64,000 nt of DNA from Caballeronia arvi (GCF_001544695.2 NZ_FCOM02000017.1:62001-126000); one strand, 5' to 3'; positions 34,189-42,838 are shown, counted from the first letter of the stretch. The notes: a model not told the origin generated them from the sequence alone. Translations and numbers: made by a program.

Positions 34189-35334
34189 TTATGGCAGTTG
34201 AGTGGCGGAAAGAGGCATGTGGCTGAACCGCGCGATCGAAAAGGCTTCGATCGGCGTGGCGGTTTCGCCTTGCGTGACGAGATCGGCGAGCACTTCGCCG
34301 ACGCCGGGCGCGAGCAGAAAGCCGCCGCCCGAAAAACCGAATGCGTGCAGAAGACGCGGCGTCGTGTGGCTCAGGCCGATCACCGGATTGCTGTCGGGCG
34401 TCTCGCCTTCGACGCCGCTCCATGTGCGGATGAGCAGTGCATCGCGCAAGGCGGGCAGGAGCGCGCATGCATCGCGCATGACGGCGCGCGTCGTGGCCGT
34501 CGATGGCTGCGCGTACTCGCCGTCTCCATGTCCGCGCCCGCCGCCGATCACGCAGTTGCCGCGCTCGACCTGGCGCGCGTAGATGCCGCCGCCCACCACG
34601 CCGAGACTATGGCCGATGAAAAGCGGCAGCGGCTCGGTCACCCACATGTTCGGATAGATGGCTTTCATCGGCACGCTTTCGCCGAAGCTGCCTGCGATGC
34701 GGTTCGCCCACGCGCCCGCGCTGTTGATGAGCCAGTCCGAACTGATAAGCTCGTCGCCCGCGCGCATCTGAAAGCGCGTGCCGTCGAAGACGATATCGCT
34801 CAGCTCGGTTTGCTCGCGCACGTCGGCGCCCGCGCGTCGCGCTGCATGCGCGAAGCCCGACGACACGAGACGCGGATTGGCGTGGCCATCGGACGGGCAG
34901 AGCGAGCCGCCGATCGCCGCGGGGCCGAGCCACGGATAGCGCCTGCGAAATTCCGCGCCGCGCATGACCTGCGATTGCACGCCGTGTTCGCGCGCCATCG
35001 CGGACCATTGATCGAGCACGTCGAGATCGGCTTCGCGCCGCGCGAGCCGCAGATGCCCCGACACGACGAATTCGCCGTCGATGCCGATGAGTTCCGGCAA
35101 TCGCGCATACACGCGCCGCGCGCGCACCGCGAGCGGCAGTTGCTCCGCGCTGCGTCCCTGCGTGCGCACGCCGCCGTAGTTCACGCCGCTCGCCTGCGCG
35201 CCGCAGAAGCGCCGTTCGACAAGCGCGACGCGCAGGCCTTTCGACGCGAGCGCGAGCGCCGCCGACGAACCGACGAGCCCGCCGCCCGCGATAACGACAT
35301 CGTAATGACACACACCCGGTCGCGCGTCACTCAT
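34189..35334 (-). CDS. DadA-like FAD-dependent oxidoreductase, catalytic subunit, system 2
   Basis: 381 residues, a paralogue of the subunit at 6736-7905: YDVVIAGGGLVGSSAALAL, CGAQASGVNYGGVRTQGR, and the C-terminal HAFGFSGGGFLLAPGVGE all align with it. DAO fold, FAD-binding, expected to oxidise a D-amino acid, imino acid or secondary amine. ATG 35334 overlaps the large-subunit stop by 8 bases; the frame continuing to 35871 is a shadow. In this context the product could be pyrroline-2-carboxylate, the presumed substrate of the reductase at 32155. Confidence 0.87.
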   Translation of the reverse strand: MSDARPGVCHYDVVIAGGGLVGSSAALALASKGLRVALVERRFCGAQASGVNYGGVRTQGRSAEQLPLAVRARRVYARLPELIGIDGEFVVSGHLRLARREADLDVLDQWSAMAREHGVQSQVMRGAEFRRRYPWLGPAAIGGSLCPSDGHANPRLVSSGFAHAARRAGADVREQTELSDIVFDGTRFQMRAGDELISSDWLINSAGAWANRIAGSFGESVPMKAIYPNMWVTEPLPLFIGHSLGVVGGGIYARQVERGNCVIGGGRGHGDGEYAQPSTATTRAVMRDACALLPALRDALLIRTWSGVEGETPDSNPVIGLSHTTPRLLHAFGFSGGGFLLAPGVGEVLADLVTQGETATPIEAFSIARFSHMPLSATQLP

Positions 35335-36742
35335 CGTGGGCTTCCTCGGGCTGCACTTGCACGCCGTCGTCGTAGAGCATCGGCGTGATCGGAATCGGTT
35401 TGATGGGCGCCTGGCTGCGCAGTCGTCCGACAGCGGCGGGCGGCTTGCCGGTTTCGGCGCACAGCAGCGCGATCGCGGATTCGCCGCACATGCGGCCCTG
35501 ACAGCGGCCCATGCCGATGCGCGTGAGCGCTTTGAGCCGATTGACCTCCGTGGCGAGACCGCTACGGATGCACGCGCGCATCGTGCCCGCGGTGACTTCC
35601 TCGCAGCGGCAGACGACGAGATCGTCCGGCCAGCTTTGCGCTGCGTTGTCGGGCGGCGCGAACGCATGCTCGATGCCCGCGCGAAAGGCCGCGATGCGCC
35701 CGAGTTCGTGTTCGAGCTTCGCCGCGTGATGTTGATTCCAAGCGACGCCGATGTCTTCGAGCAGCGCGAGCGCGGCGCGCCGTCCGGCGAGTTCGGCCGC
35801 GTCCGCGCCGGCGATGCCCGCGCCATCGCCCGCGAGGTAGACATGGCGCACGGAGCTGCGGCCGGCCGCATCGCGCTCGGGTATCCAGCAACGGTTCAGC
35901 GCGTCGAAATGAAAGTTGCAACCGGCGAGATCGGCAAGCTGCGTTTCGGGCCTGAGGCCGAAGCCCATGCCGACGGCATCGCAATCGAGCGCGCGCATGT
36001 CGCCGCGCTGCGTGCGCCAGCGAATGCCGCTCACGGCATCGTCGCCATCGATTCGATCGAGCGTCACGCCGCGTTCGATGCGCACGCCGCGCGCATGCAG
36101 CCATCCGACGTAATACAGGCCTTTCGCGAACGTCGAAGGCTGATTCAGCATGCGCGGCGCGGCGGCGGCCTGACGCGAAAGCGGACTCGTATCGAGCACG
36201 GCCACGACCTGCGCGCCTGCCTTCACGTATTGATACGCGACCAGGTACAGCAACGGACCCGTGCCTGCGAGCACGACGCGCGAACCGATCGCGCAGCCTT
36301 GCGCCTTCAGCGCGACCTGTGCGCCGCCGAGCGTGTAGACGCCCGCGAGCGTCCAGCCGGGCAGCGGCACGATGCGATCGGTCGCGCCGCTCGCGATGAT
36401 CAGATGCGTGAACGGCACGCTGGTTTCGCGGCCCGCGTGCAGCGTGTCGAGACGGTTTGGCTCGCAGGCCCACGCGAGCGTGTCGGGGCGATAGTCGATC
36501 TGCGGCAGCAGCTTCGCCATCGTGTCGTGCACGGCTTCGGCCTTCTTCGCTTCGAAGCCGTAGAGCGTCGATTTGCTGCGATCGAACCCGGCATCGGCGG
36601 GCGGCTGCCGATAGATCTGCCCGCCCCAGCGCGCGCTTTCATCGATCACGACAGGACGCACACCCGTCGCGACGAGCGTCTCGGCCGCGCGAACGCCCGC
36701 TGGCCCCGCACCGACGATCACCACACGATGCGCGCCGTTCAT
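35327..36742 (-). CDS. FAD/NAD(P)-binding large subunit with C-terminal [2Fe-2S] motif, system 2
   Basis: 471 residues, paralogous to 5351-6739. Rossmann motif RVVIVGAGPAGVRAAETL, middle block VVLAGTGPLLYLVAYQYVKAG, VYLAGDGAGIAGADAAE, and the cluster cysteines 378, 380, 414 and 419 (VCRCEEV ... GRCQGRMC). Same HcnB/OoxA/D-hydroxyproline dehydrogenase alpha layout. ATG 36742 overlaps the small-subunit stop (ATGA). It should hold FAD and one [2Fe-2S] cluster and pass electrons from the DadA-like subunit towards the respiratory chain. Confidence 0.87.
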   Translation of the reverse strand: MNGAHRVVIVGAGPAGVRAAETLVATGVRPVVIDESARWGGQIYRQPPADAGFDRSKSTLYGFEAKKAEAVHDTMAKLLPQIDYRPDTLAWACEPNRLDTLHAGRETSVPFTHLIIASGATDRIVPLPGWTLAGVYTLGGAQVALKAQGCAIGSRVVLAGTGPLLYLVAYQYVKAGAQVVAVLDTSPLSRQAAAAPRMLNQPSTFAKGLYYVGWLHARGVRIERGVTLDRIDGDDAVSGIRWRTQRGDMRALDCDAVGMGFGLRPETQLADLAGCNFHFDALNRCWIPERDAAGRSSVRHVYLAGDGAGIAGADAAELAGRRAALALLEDIGVAWNQHHAAKLEHELGRIAAFRAGIEHAFAPPDNAAQSWPDDLVVCRCEEVTAGTMRACIRSGLATEVNRLKALTRIGMGRCQGRMCGESAIALLCAETGKPPAAVGRLRSQAPIKPIPITPMLYDDGVQVQPEEAHDE

Positions 36743-37047
36743 CGCGCGTCCTCCGTGACGACGCGCATGTTCGCTTCGACGCGCGTCGAGCATGCGCGCA
36801 TGCGCTTGCCGTTTTCATCGCGCACCCAGCAGTCCTGACACGCGCCGATCAGACAGAAACCCGCGCGCGGCTGGCCGCTGAATTCACTATGACGCACATG
36901 ACGCTGCTGCATGAGAATCGCGGTGAGCAGCGTATCGCCCGCGAGCGCTTCCGCCGGAACGCCATCGAGAACGAAGGGGATGCGCGCGCGTTCCTTGTCG
37001 GCGAGACGGACGAACTGCGGCGCGGATTTGACCGTAACGGTGCTCAT
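36739..37047 (-). CDS. (2Fe-2S)-binding small subunit, system 2
   Basis: 102 residues with cysteines 65, 70, 73 and 86 in GFCLIGACQDCWV ... RAC, the same spacing as the system 1 small subunit at 5055. It opens the dehydrogenase trio within the minus-strand operon, 9 bases after the PotC-like permease gene. Together the trio is the second HcnABC-like enzyme in the window. Confidence 0.87.
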   Translation of the reverse strand: MSTVTVKSAPQFVRLADKERARIPFVLDGVPAEALAGDTLLTAILMQQRHVRHSEFSGQPRAGFCLIGACQDCWVRDENGKRMRACSTRVEANMRVVTEDAR

Positions 37048-37056
37048 GATGTGATG

Positions 37057-37851
37057 TCAGTGCTGGCCGATCAGAATGCGGTTGAGCCCGTACACGCGAT
37101 CGAGGATCAGCATCGCGCCCGCGGTGATGAAGATCACGAGTGCGGAGACGGACGCCATCATCGGATCGATGGATTCGGTCGCGTACATGTACATGCGCAC
37201 GGGCAGCGTGACCGTTTGCGGCGACGTCACGAAGACCGACATCGTTAGTTCATCGAAGCTGTTGATGAACGCGAGCAGCCAGCCGCCGGTAATGCCGGGC
37301 AGGATCATCGGCAAGGTGACGCGGCGAAACGTGGTCCACGCGCTCGCGCCTAACGATGCCGCGGCGTGCTCGATGCTGCGGTCCATGCCGCTCACCGACG
37401 CGAGCACGAGCCGCATCACGAACGGTGTGATGATGACCATGTGCGCGAGGACGAGCCACGCGAACGAGCCGGTCGCGCCGATCATCGCGAAGAAGCGCAG
37501 CATCGCAATGCCGAGCACGAGGCCGGGGATCACGAGCGGCGAAAGCAGGAGCGCGTTCAGGAAGCCGCGTCCGGGAAAGCGCGCGCGGCCGATCGCGAGT
37601 CCCGCCGGCAAGGCAATGACGAGCGACAGCGTCGCCGATGCGAACGCGAGCTTCACGCTGTTGAAGAATGCCGAGATGAAGTCGGGATAATCGAGAATCG
37701 CGCGGAACCAGCGCAGCGAGAGGCCGCGCGTGGGCAGCGTGAGCGTTTCCTCGGGCGTGAATGCGACGAGCACGACGATGACGAGCGGTGCCAGCACGAA
37801 CAGAATTACGATCGTGTGGAACGCCAGCGCGAGGGGACCGTTTTTGCGCAT
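37057..37851 (-). CDS. ABC transporter permease, PotC-like, system D
   Basis: 264 residues. First helix LALAFHTIVILFVLAPLVIVV, then the PotC-type LTLPTRGLSLRWFRAIL and the EAA loop HAAASLGASAWTTFRRVTLPM; INSFDELTMSVFVTSPQ is a family block. ATG 37851 starts 4 bases after the PotB-like stop; an in-frame ATG at 37875 would overlap that gene and is possible. Inner-membrane half-channel of the importer served by 33128. Confidence 0.9.
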   Translation of the reverse strand: MRKNGPLALAFHTIVILFVLAPLVIVVLVAFTPEETLTLPTRGLSLRWFRAILDYPDFISAFFNSVKLAFASATLSLVIALPAGLAIGRARFPGRGFLNALLLSPLVIPGLVLGIAMLRFFAMIGATGSFAWLVLAHMVIITPFVMRLVLASVSGMDRSIEHAAASLGASAWTTFRRVTLPMILPGITGGWLLAFINSFDELTMSVFVTSPQTVTLPVRMYMYATESIDPMMASVSALVIFITAGAMLILDRVYGLNRILIGQH

Positions 37852-37855
37852 TTTG

Positions 37856-38773
37856 CTAGCCCATGCTGCGCGCATAGCGACGCTCTAGCACGCGATAGTA
37901 AGTAAGCATCACCACGAGATTCGCGATGAGCAGCAAGAGCGCGATGGTCGCGCCGAGCGGCCAGTTCATCGAACTGAGGAACTGGTCGTAGACGGTCGTG
38001 GCCGCGACCTTGAGACGCCGGCCGCCGAGCAGGCCGGGAATCGCGAAGGCGCTCGCCGAAAGACCGAACACCATCAGGCTGCCCGACAGAATGCCCGGCA
38101 CGAGTTGAGGCAGCACGATGCGCCACAGCGTGACGGCGGGCGACGCCATCAGCGAGAGCGCCGCGTTTTCCGTCTGCGGATCGATACGCTGCAACGCGGT
38201 CCACACCGGAATCACCATGAACGGCAGCATCACATGCACGAGCGCGATGACGATCGCGAAGTTCGTATAGAGCAGCTTGTACGGACCCATGCCGAACGCG
38301 CCGAACATCTGGTTCACGAGGCCGTTCACATTGAGCAGCATGCTCCAGCCGAACGCGCGCACGACCACCGACACGAGCAGCGGCGCGAGGATCACGAGCA
38401 GAAACACGGAGCGCCACGGATCGCCCATGCGCGACAGGATGTAGGCCTCGGGCGTGCCGATCACGACGCATAGCAACGTGACCAGCGCGGCGATGCCGAA
38501 CGTGCGCAGAAAGATCGTGTGGAAGTATTCCGAGCCGAGCACTTCGGCATAGTTATGCAGATCGAAGGCGGCGACCGGTCCCATCGACGGATCGAAACGA
38601 TAGAACGTCAGCGCAAGCGTCATCGCGAGCGGCACGATCACGAGCACGGAGAAGAGCAGCAGCGCGGGCGCGCTCATCATCCACAAGGGAACATAAGCGT
38701 GCCACGGCGCGCGGCGCGTGCCGTTCGCTTGTGCCGTCGCGGCGGGTTCGGACGAGCGCAGCGTGCTATCCAC
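37856..38773 (-). CDS. ABC transporter permease, PotB-like, system D
   Basis: 305 residues starting at GTG 38773, which has a full AGGAGG ribosome site 7 bases ahead inside the ATPase gene and overlaps that gene's stop by 8 bases; this decides the start against the longer frame to 38893. First helix LWMMSAPALLLFSVLVIVPLA; EAA loop ENAALSLMASPAVTLWRIVLP. PotB/PotH type, pairing with the PotC-like permease downstream. Confidence 0.88.
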   Translation of the reverse strand: MDSTLRSSEPAATAQANGTRRAPWHAYVPLWMMSAPALLLFSVLVIVPLAMTLALTFYRFDPSMGPVAAFDLHNYAEVLGSEYFHTIFLRTFGIAALVTLLCVVIGTPEAYILSRMGDPWRSVFLLVILAPLLVSVVVRAFGWSMLLNVNGLVNQMFGAFGMGPYKLLYTNFAIVIALVHVMLPFMVIPVWTALQRIDPQTENAALSLMASPAVTLWRIVLPQLVPGILSGSLMVFGLSASAFAIPGLLGGRRLKVAATTVYDQFLSSMNWPLGATIALLLLIANLVVMLTYYRVLERRYARSMG

Positions 38774-39857
38774 GGGCGGCCTCCTGCTGGATGAAGCGGA
38801 TCGATTCCGTGTTCCAGTCGATGCCCACCTGCGCGCCTTCTTCGAGCGGTTCGTCGCCGTGATTCTGGCAGCACACGAGCATTTCGCCCGCACGGCTGTC
38901 GAGCCGATAAAGCCACTGGCTGCCGAGGAAGAAGCGGCTCGTCACGCGGCCCGGCAAACGTCCGCTGCCTGCCGCGCCGAGCTTCAGTTTCTCGGGACGG
39001 ATGCAGACGGTGACCGCATCGCCGACGCCGATCGCGCGCTCGCGCTCCGGCAGTTGCGCGGTCGAGCCGGTTTCCGCGAGATCGTGGCCGAGGTCGATGC
39101 GAATGGCGTCGCCGTCACGCGCGACGATCGTGCCGCGCAGCATGTTCGCCTTGCCGATGAACTGCGACACGAAGCTCGTCTCCGGGCGCTCATAGGCGCG
39201 ATAAGGCGTATCGACCTGCGTGATGCGGCCCGCTTCCATCACGACGACGCGATCGCTGATCGACAGCGCTTCGGACTGATCGTGCGTGACCATGATCGTC
39301 GTCGTGCCGATCTTGCGCTGAATGCCGCGCAATTCGAACTGCATGTCTTCGCGCAGCTTGGCGTCGAGGTTCGACATCGGCTCGTCGAGCAGAAGCACGG
39401 GCGGCGCGATGACGATGGCCCGTGCGAGCGCCACGCGCTGACGCTGGCCGCCCGACAGCTCGCGGGGAAAGCGTTGCGCGAGCTTGTCGAGCCGCACGAG
39501 CGACAGCGCTTCGTTCACGCGGTCCCTGCGTTCGCGCTTGTCGACGCCGCGCATCTCCAGGCCGAAGCTCACGTTCTGCTCCACGCTCATGTGCGGAAAG
39601 AGCGCATAGCTTTGAAACACGATGCCAAGGCCGCGCCGGTTCGGCCGCATATGCGTGATGTCGCGGCCATCGAGCGTGATGCGGCCGTGCGTCGCCTCGA
39701 TGAAGCCCGCGATCATCTGCAAGGTGGTGGTCTTGCCGCAGCCCGACGGTCCGAGCAGCGACACGAATTCGCCTTTCTCGACCGACAGATTCACATCGGC
39801 GACGGCGTGCAGATCGCCGAACGACTTCGACAGATCCGTCAATGTGAGAAACGACAT
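38766..39857 (-). CDS. ABC transporter ATP-binding protein, spermidine/putrescine type, system D
   Basis: 363 residues. Walker A LLGPSGCGKTTTLQM, Q-loop VFQSYALFPHMSV, signature ELSGGQRQRVALARAI, Walker B LLLDEPMSNLD, H-loop MVTHDQ, and a TOBE domain over the last 100 residues. ATG 39857 (MSFLTL) is preferred to the in-frame start at 39944. It is the first gene of the seven-gene operon ATPase, PotB, PotC, small, large and catalytic dehydrogenase subunits, binding protein. An IclR gene reads away from it across a 273-base region with repeated operator-like sites. Confidence 0.9.
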   Translation of the reverse strand: MSFLTLTDLSKSFGDLHAVADVNLSVEKGEFVSLLGPSGCGKTTTLQMIAGFIEATHGRITLDGRDITHMRPNRRGLGIVFQSYALFPHMSVEQNVSFGLEMRGVDKRERRDRVNEALSLVRLDKLAQRFPRELSGGQRQRVALARAIVIAPPVLLLDEPMSNLDAKLREDMQFELRGIQRKIGTTTIMVTHDQSEALSISDRVVVMEAGRITQVDTPYRAYERPETSFVSQFIGKANMLRGTIVARDGDAIRIDLGHDLAETGSTAQLPERERAIGVGDAVTVCIRPEKLKLGAAGSGRLPGRVTSRFFLGSQWLYRLDSRAGEMLVCCQNHGDEPLEEGAQVGIDWNTESIRFIQQEAARG

Positions 39858-39901
39858 GGCTGCCCCTTTTGGACGCGTTGCGCGCCGCTTTCGATGTAGG
39901 G

Positions 39902-39931
39902 ACTCTAGCCAGCCATATTTCATCGCGTCAA
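39902..39931 (-). promoter_or_regulatory. Predicted promoter of the system D importer/dehydrogenase operon
   Basis: On the minus strand TTGACG (39931-39926, five of six), 18-base spacer, TAGAGT (39907-39902, four of six). The first IclR-like motif lies directly upstream of the -35 element. Confidence 0.4.
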
Positions 39932-39937
39932 TTTCAA

Positions 39938-40117
39938 ATTCCATTGAACGATTAAAAGCTATCGTTGCATTCCGTTTGATGGAATCGAAGATCAGAACTT
40001 CAGATTTTTATTTCACTGAACGGGATATGGGTTATCCCTTAGATTGCGCGGCGTCGCCGAATCGGGTCGAATAACGGCATGCGCGTAGGCCACCGCGGCG
40101 ATTCCGTTGAATGAAAT
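39938..40117. promoter_or_regulatory. Three related operator-like motifs between the importer and IclR genes
   Basis: ATTCCATTGAA at 39938-39948 (within the dyad TTCAA-N6-TTGAA), ATTCCGTTTGATGGAAT at 39969-39985 (perfect ATTCC-N7-GGAAT dyad), and ATTCCGTTGAATGAAAT at 40101-40117, just before the IclR start. They share ATTCC(A/G)TT and are AT-rich against a GC-rich background. They are candidate IclR binding sites controlling both divergent genes. The rest of the 273-base region holds nothing else I recognise. Confidence 0.5.
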
Positions 40118-40130
40118 AAGCGAGGCGAGA

Positions 40131-41006
40131 ATGAAGACATCCGACGAAGCAAACGGAACGGCCGCGCCGGATGCGCCCGGCGTCGGCATGCTGCAACGCG
40201 CATTCGCCGTGATACGCGCACTCGGCGACGATCAGGCGGAAGGCAGCCGCGTGACCGCGCTGGCGAAGTCGGTCGGACTCACGCAGGCGACGGTGCATCG
40301 GATCCTGCATGCGCTGATCGCGGAAGGCGTCGTCGAGCAGGATGAAGGCAGCAAGCGTTATCGGCTGAGCGTCGATTTCTTTTCGCTGGCCGCGCAGGCG
40401 GGCAACCCGAGCCGGATGCGCGCGCTGTGCCGGCCCGCGCTGCTGCGCTTGTGCGCGAGCCTCGGCGAGACCATCTTTCTGCTGGTGAAAAGCAGTTTCG
40501 ATGCGGTCTGCCTCGACATGTGCGAAGGCCCATTCCCGATCCGCTCGTTCACCGGCGATGTGGGCGGGCGCGTCGCGCTGGGGGTGGGGCAGGGCAGTCT
40601 CGCCATTCTCGCGTTTCAGCCGGAATCGGAGCGCGAAGAAATCATTCGCTTCAACGTGCCGCGGCTGCATAACTATGGCGTGTTCGACGAAGTCTATCTG
40701 CGCACCGAGATCGAGCGTGTGCGCGCGCAAGGTTATGCGGGGCGCAACAGCGGATTGATCGATGGCATGGCGGGCGTCGCGGTGCCGATTCTGGATCGCT
40801 CGGGGCATGCGGTCGGCGCGTTGAGCGTCGGCACGTTATCGACGCGTCTGAACGAGGACCGCTTGCCGATGGTCGTCGAATTGCTGAAACGCCAGGCGGC
40901 GGCAATCGGTCCGCAGATCAATCCGTTCGATGTGGCCGTGCGCCGTCCCGTTCATGGCCTGACGCGTCAAATGGCGACGAAGCCGTTATCGGGCTCGTCG
41001 CAATGA
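40131..41006 (+). CDS. IclR-family transcriptional regulator
   Basis: About 291 residues. N-terminal winged helix-turn-helix (GMLQRAFAVIRALGDDQAEG, then VTALAKSVGLTQATVHRILHAL) and a C-terminal IclR effector domain (TIFLLVKSSFDAVCLDMCEG ... VAVPILDRSGHAVGALSVG). ATG 40131 has GAGG ahead; ATG 40107 is a possible earlier start. Divergent from the importer/dehydrogenase operon, so its likely regulator, with an aromatic, imino or organic acid effector as is common in the family. Confidence 0.9.
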   Translation: MKTSDEANGTAAPDAPGVGMLQRAFAVIRALGDDQAEGSRVTALAKSVGLTQATVHRILHALIAEGVVEQDEGSKRYRLSVDFFSLAAQAGNPSRMRALCRPALLRLCASLGETIFLLVKSSFDAVCLDMCEGPFPIRSFTGDVGGRVALGVGQGSLAILAFQPESEREEIIRFNVPRLHNYGVFDEVYLRTEIERVRAQGYAGRNSGLIDGMAGVAVPILDRSGHAVGALSVGTLSTRLNEDRLPMVVELLKRQAAAIGPQINPFDVAVRRPVHGLTRQMATKPLSGSSQ

Positions 41007-41009
41007 AGA

Positions 41010-41840
41010 TCAGCTATTCAATTTCCGGTAAGCATTCAGATGACGGATGAGACCTTGCCGGTCTCCGCGCCTGTCGAGCAGGATCGCAAGGTTATGATGC
41101 GCGTCCGCATAATCCGGATCGGCTTCGAGACAGCGCCGATAACTTTGCACCGCTTCGTCGATCTCACCGATACCTTCGAGCGCGACAGCCCGGTTGAAAT
41201 GCAGCACGGCATCGGTCGGAAAGTGAATGAGCGCTTCGTCGAACACGGCCAGCGCGTCGCCGCAACGGTGCTCCTCTTCGCATAGCAATGCGCCGAGATC
41301 GACGTACGCGCCGTAATGCGGTTCGGGCGACAACTCGATCGCGCGTCGATACGCACGCTCCGCGCCTCGCGCGTCGGTCTTCATGAGTTGTCCGCCAAGC
41401 TCATACCATTCGCCGGCCTGCGTCGCCGCCGCTTCCTTGCGCTCGGGCGTCGCATCGAGCAGCACGACGTTGCCCTTGACCTCCGCGACTTCGAAATCGA
41501 GCAGCAGTTGACCCGTCACGGCGTCCCATTGCGATGGTCCCGTCTTCACCACGACCGAGCCGCCCTCGGCCGTCACGCGCAAGCCGGAGAGCGGCAGTTC
41601 GTCCGGCAGGTCCGACTTCAATCTTGCAAGCGCCTGGCTGATCTTGCGCGGCGGAACATCGGCGGCGCGCAGGCGCAAGGCCGTGCGCAACAGGACGACA
41701 TCCTGAAACGAGAAGCGCAGTTCGTTACGCGGCCCGCGTTCGGGCGTGACGAAGCCCGCATCGATCAGGCCGGTGACGACCCGGCGCGTCACGCCCAGCA
41801 TCGACACGAGCTTGGCCAGCGATAGATCGTGAGCGATCAC
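41010..41840 (-). CDS. MerR-type DNA-binding domain fused to tetratricopeptide repeats
   Basis: 276 residues. The N-terminal 70 residues are a MerR-like winged helix (SLAKLVSMLGVTRRVVTGLI, then GFVTPERGPRNELRFSFQDVVLL); from about residue 150 there are TPR units (AGEWYELGGQLMKTDARGAE, HYGAYVDLGALLCEEEHRCG, AVLHFNRAVALEGIGEIDEA, AHHNLAILLDRRGDRQGLI). Function is not known; it may couple DNA binding with protein contacts. Its ATG overlaps the stop of the ku gene, so both proteins are made together, which points to a link with DNA-end repair. Confidence 0.83.
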   Translation of the reverse strand: MIAHDLSLAKLVSMLGVTRRVVTGLIDAGFVTPERGPRNELRFSFQDVVLLRTALRLRAADVPPRKISQALARLKSDLPDELPLSGLRVTAEGGSVVVKTGPSQWDAVTGQLLLDFEVAEVKGNVVLLDATPERKEAAATQAGEWYELGGQLMKTDARGAERAYRRAIELSPEPHYGAYVDLGALLCEEEHRCGDALAVFDEALIHFPTDAVLHFNRAVALEGIGEIDEAVQSYRRCLEADPDYADAHHNLAILLDRRGDRQGLIRHLNAYRKLNS

Positions 41841-42760
41841 TTGCGGGCGCGCGTCCTGGCCGGCGCTTCGGCCGCCACTTTCGGCGCCCGCGCGGCGGGC
41901 TTTCTGACCTTCGGCACCTCGACGGCTTCCTCGGCTTCCACCGCCGTCTTGCGCCTGCTTGACGACGCGGCCTTCGGCTTCGCGCTGGTCTTGGCGAGGC
42001 TCGCGCGCAACGCATCCATCAGGTCGATGACTTCGCCGCCCGCAGCCGGTTCTTCGGCTTCCGGCGAGATGATTTCCTTACCCTCGATCTTCCGGTCGAT
42101 GGCGGCGAGGACGCGCTTCTTCTCCTCGTCTTCGTAGGCGGCTGCATCGTAGGTGTCTTCGGCGCCCTGCTCGATGATCTGAAGCGCGAGCTTCAGTTCC
42201 GCGTCCGACACCGTCACGTGCTCGATGTTCAGATCCTTGAGGGAACGCACTTCATCGGCGAAAAGGAGTTGTTGAAAGACCATGCCGTCATCGGCGGGGC
42301 GCACCTGGACGACGCGCGTCTTGCCCTTATAGGACCATTTGGCCAGCGCGCACCGTCCGCTTTGCGCGAGCGCTTGCTGAAGCAGGCTATATGGTTTGCC
42401 GCCGCGCTTGTCGGGCGCGATGAAATAGGCCTTGTCATAGAAGATCGGATCGACGGATTTCTCGGGCACGAACGAGACGATTTCGACGACATGACTCGCG
42501 CCTTCTTCGAGAGCCTTCAGTTCGTCGCCGGTGAAGACGACATAGCGGCCTTTCTCGAACTCGTAGCCCTTCTTCATGGCAGACCGTTCGACGAGCTCGC
42601 CCGTCGCGTCGGACACGTATTGCTGTTTGACCCGCGAGCCATCGGGCGCGAGCAGATTGAAGCGGACATCCGATGCGCTCTCGGTCGCCGAATAAAGCTT
42701 GACGGGTATCGAGACGAGTCCGAACGAGAGTGACAAAGACGCAATCGAGCGTGCCGGCAT
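41837..42760 (-). CDS. ku: Ku protein (non-homologous end joining)
   Basis: 307 residues: the Ku core (ARSIASLSLSFGLVSIPVKL ... YEFEKGRYVVFTGDELKALE ... FIAPDKRGGKPYSLLQQAL) and a Lys/Ala-rich C-terminal tail, the usual DNA-binding extension. Homodimeric Ku rings bind double-strand ends and recruit LigD. ATG 42760 has GAGGAG upstream; the frame to 42808 is longer but lacks support. No ligD is in the window. The overlap with the MerR/TPR gene is noteworthy. Confidence 0.93.
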   Translation of the reverse strand: MPARSIASLSLSFGLVSIPVKLYSATESASDVRFNLLAPDGSRVKQQYVSDATGELVERSAMKKGYEFEKGRYVVFTGDELKALEEGASHVVEIVSFVPEKSVDPIFYDKAYFIAPDKRGGKPYSLLQQALAQSGRCALAKWSYKGKTRVVQVRPADDGMVFQQLLFADEVRSLKDLNIEHVTVSDAELKLALQIIEQGAEDTYDAAAYEDEEKKRVLAAIDRKIEGKEIISPEAEEPAAGGEVIDLMDALRASLAKTSAKPKAASSSRRKTAVEAEEAVEVPKVRKPAARAPKVAAEAPARTRARK

Positions 42761-42838
42761 GGGCTTCTCCTCGGTAAGCATTCGGCGAACCGCCTCACAG
42801 ATTACCACCGGTCGGATGGCAGGGTTCGCCGCTGTGCT

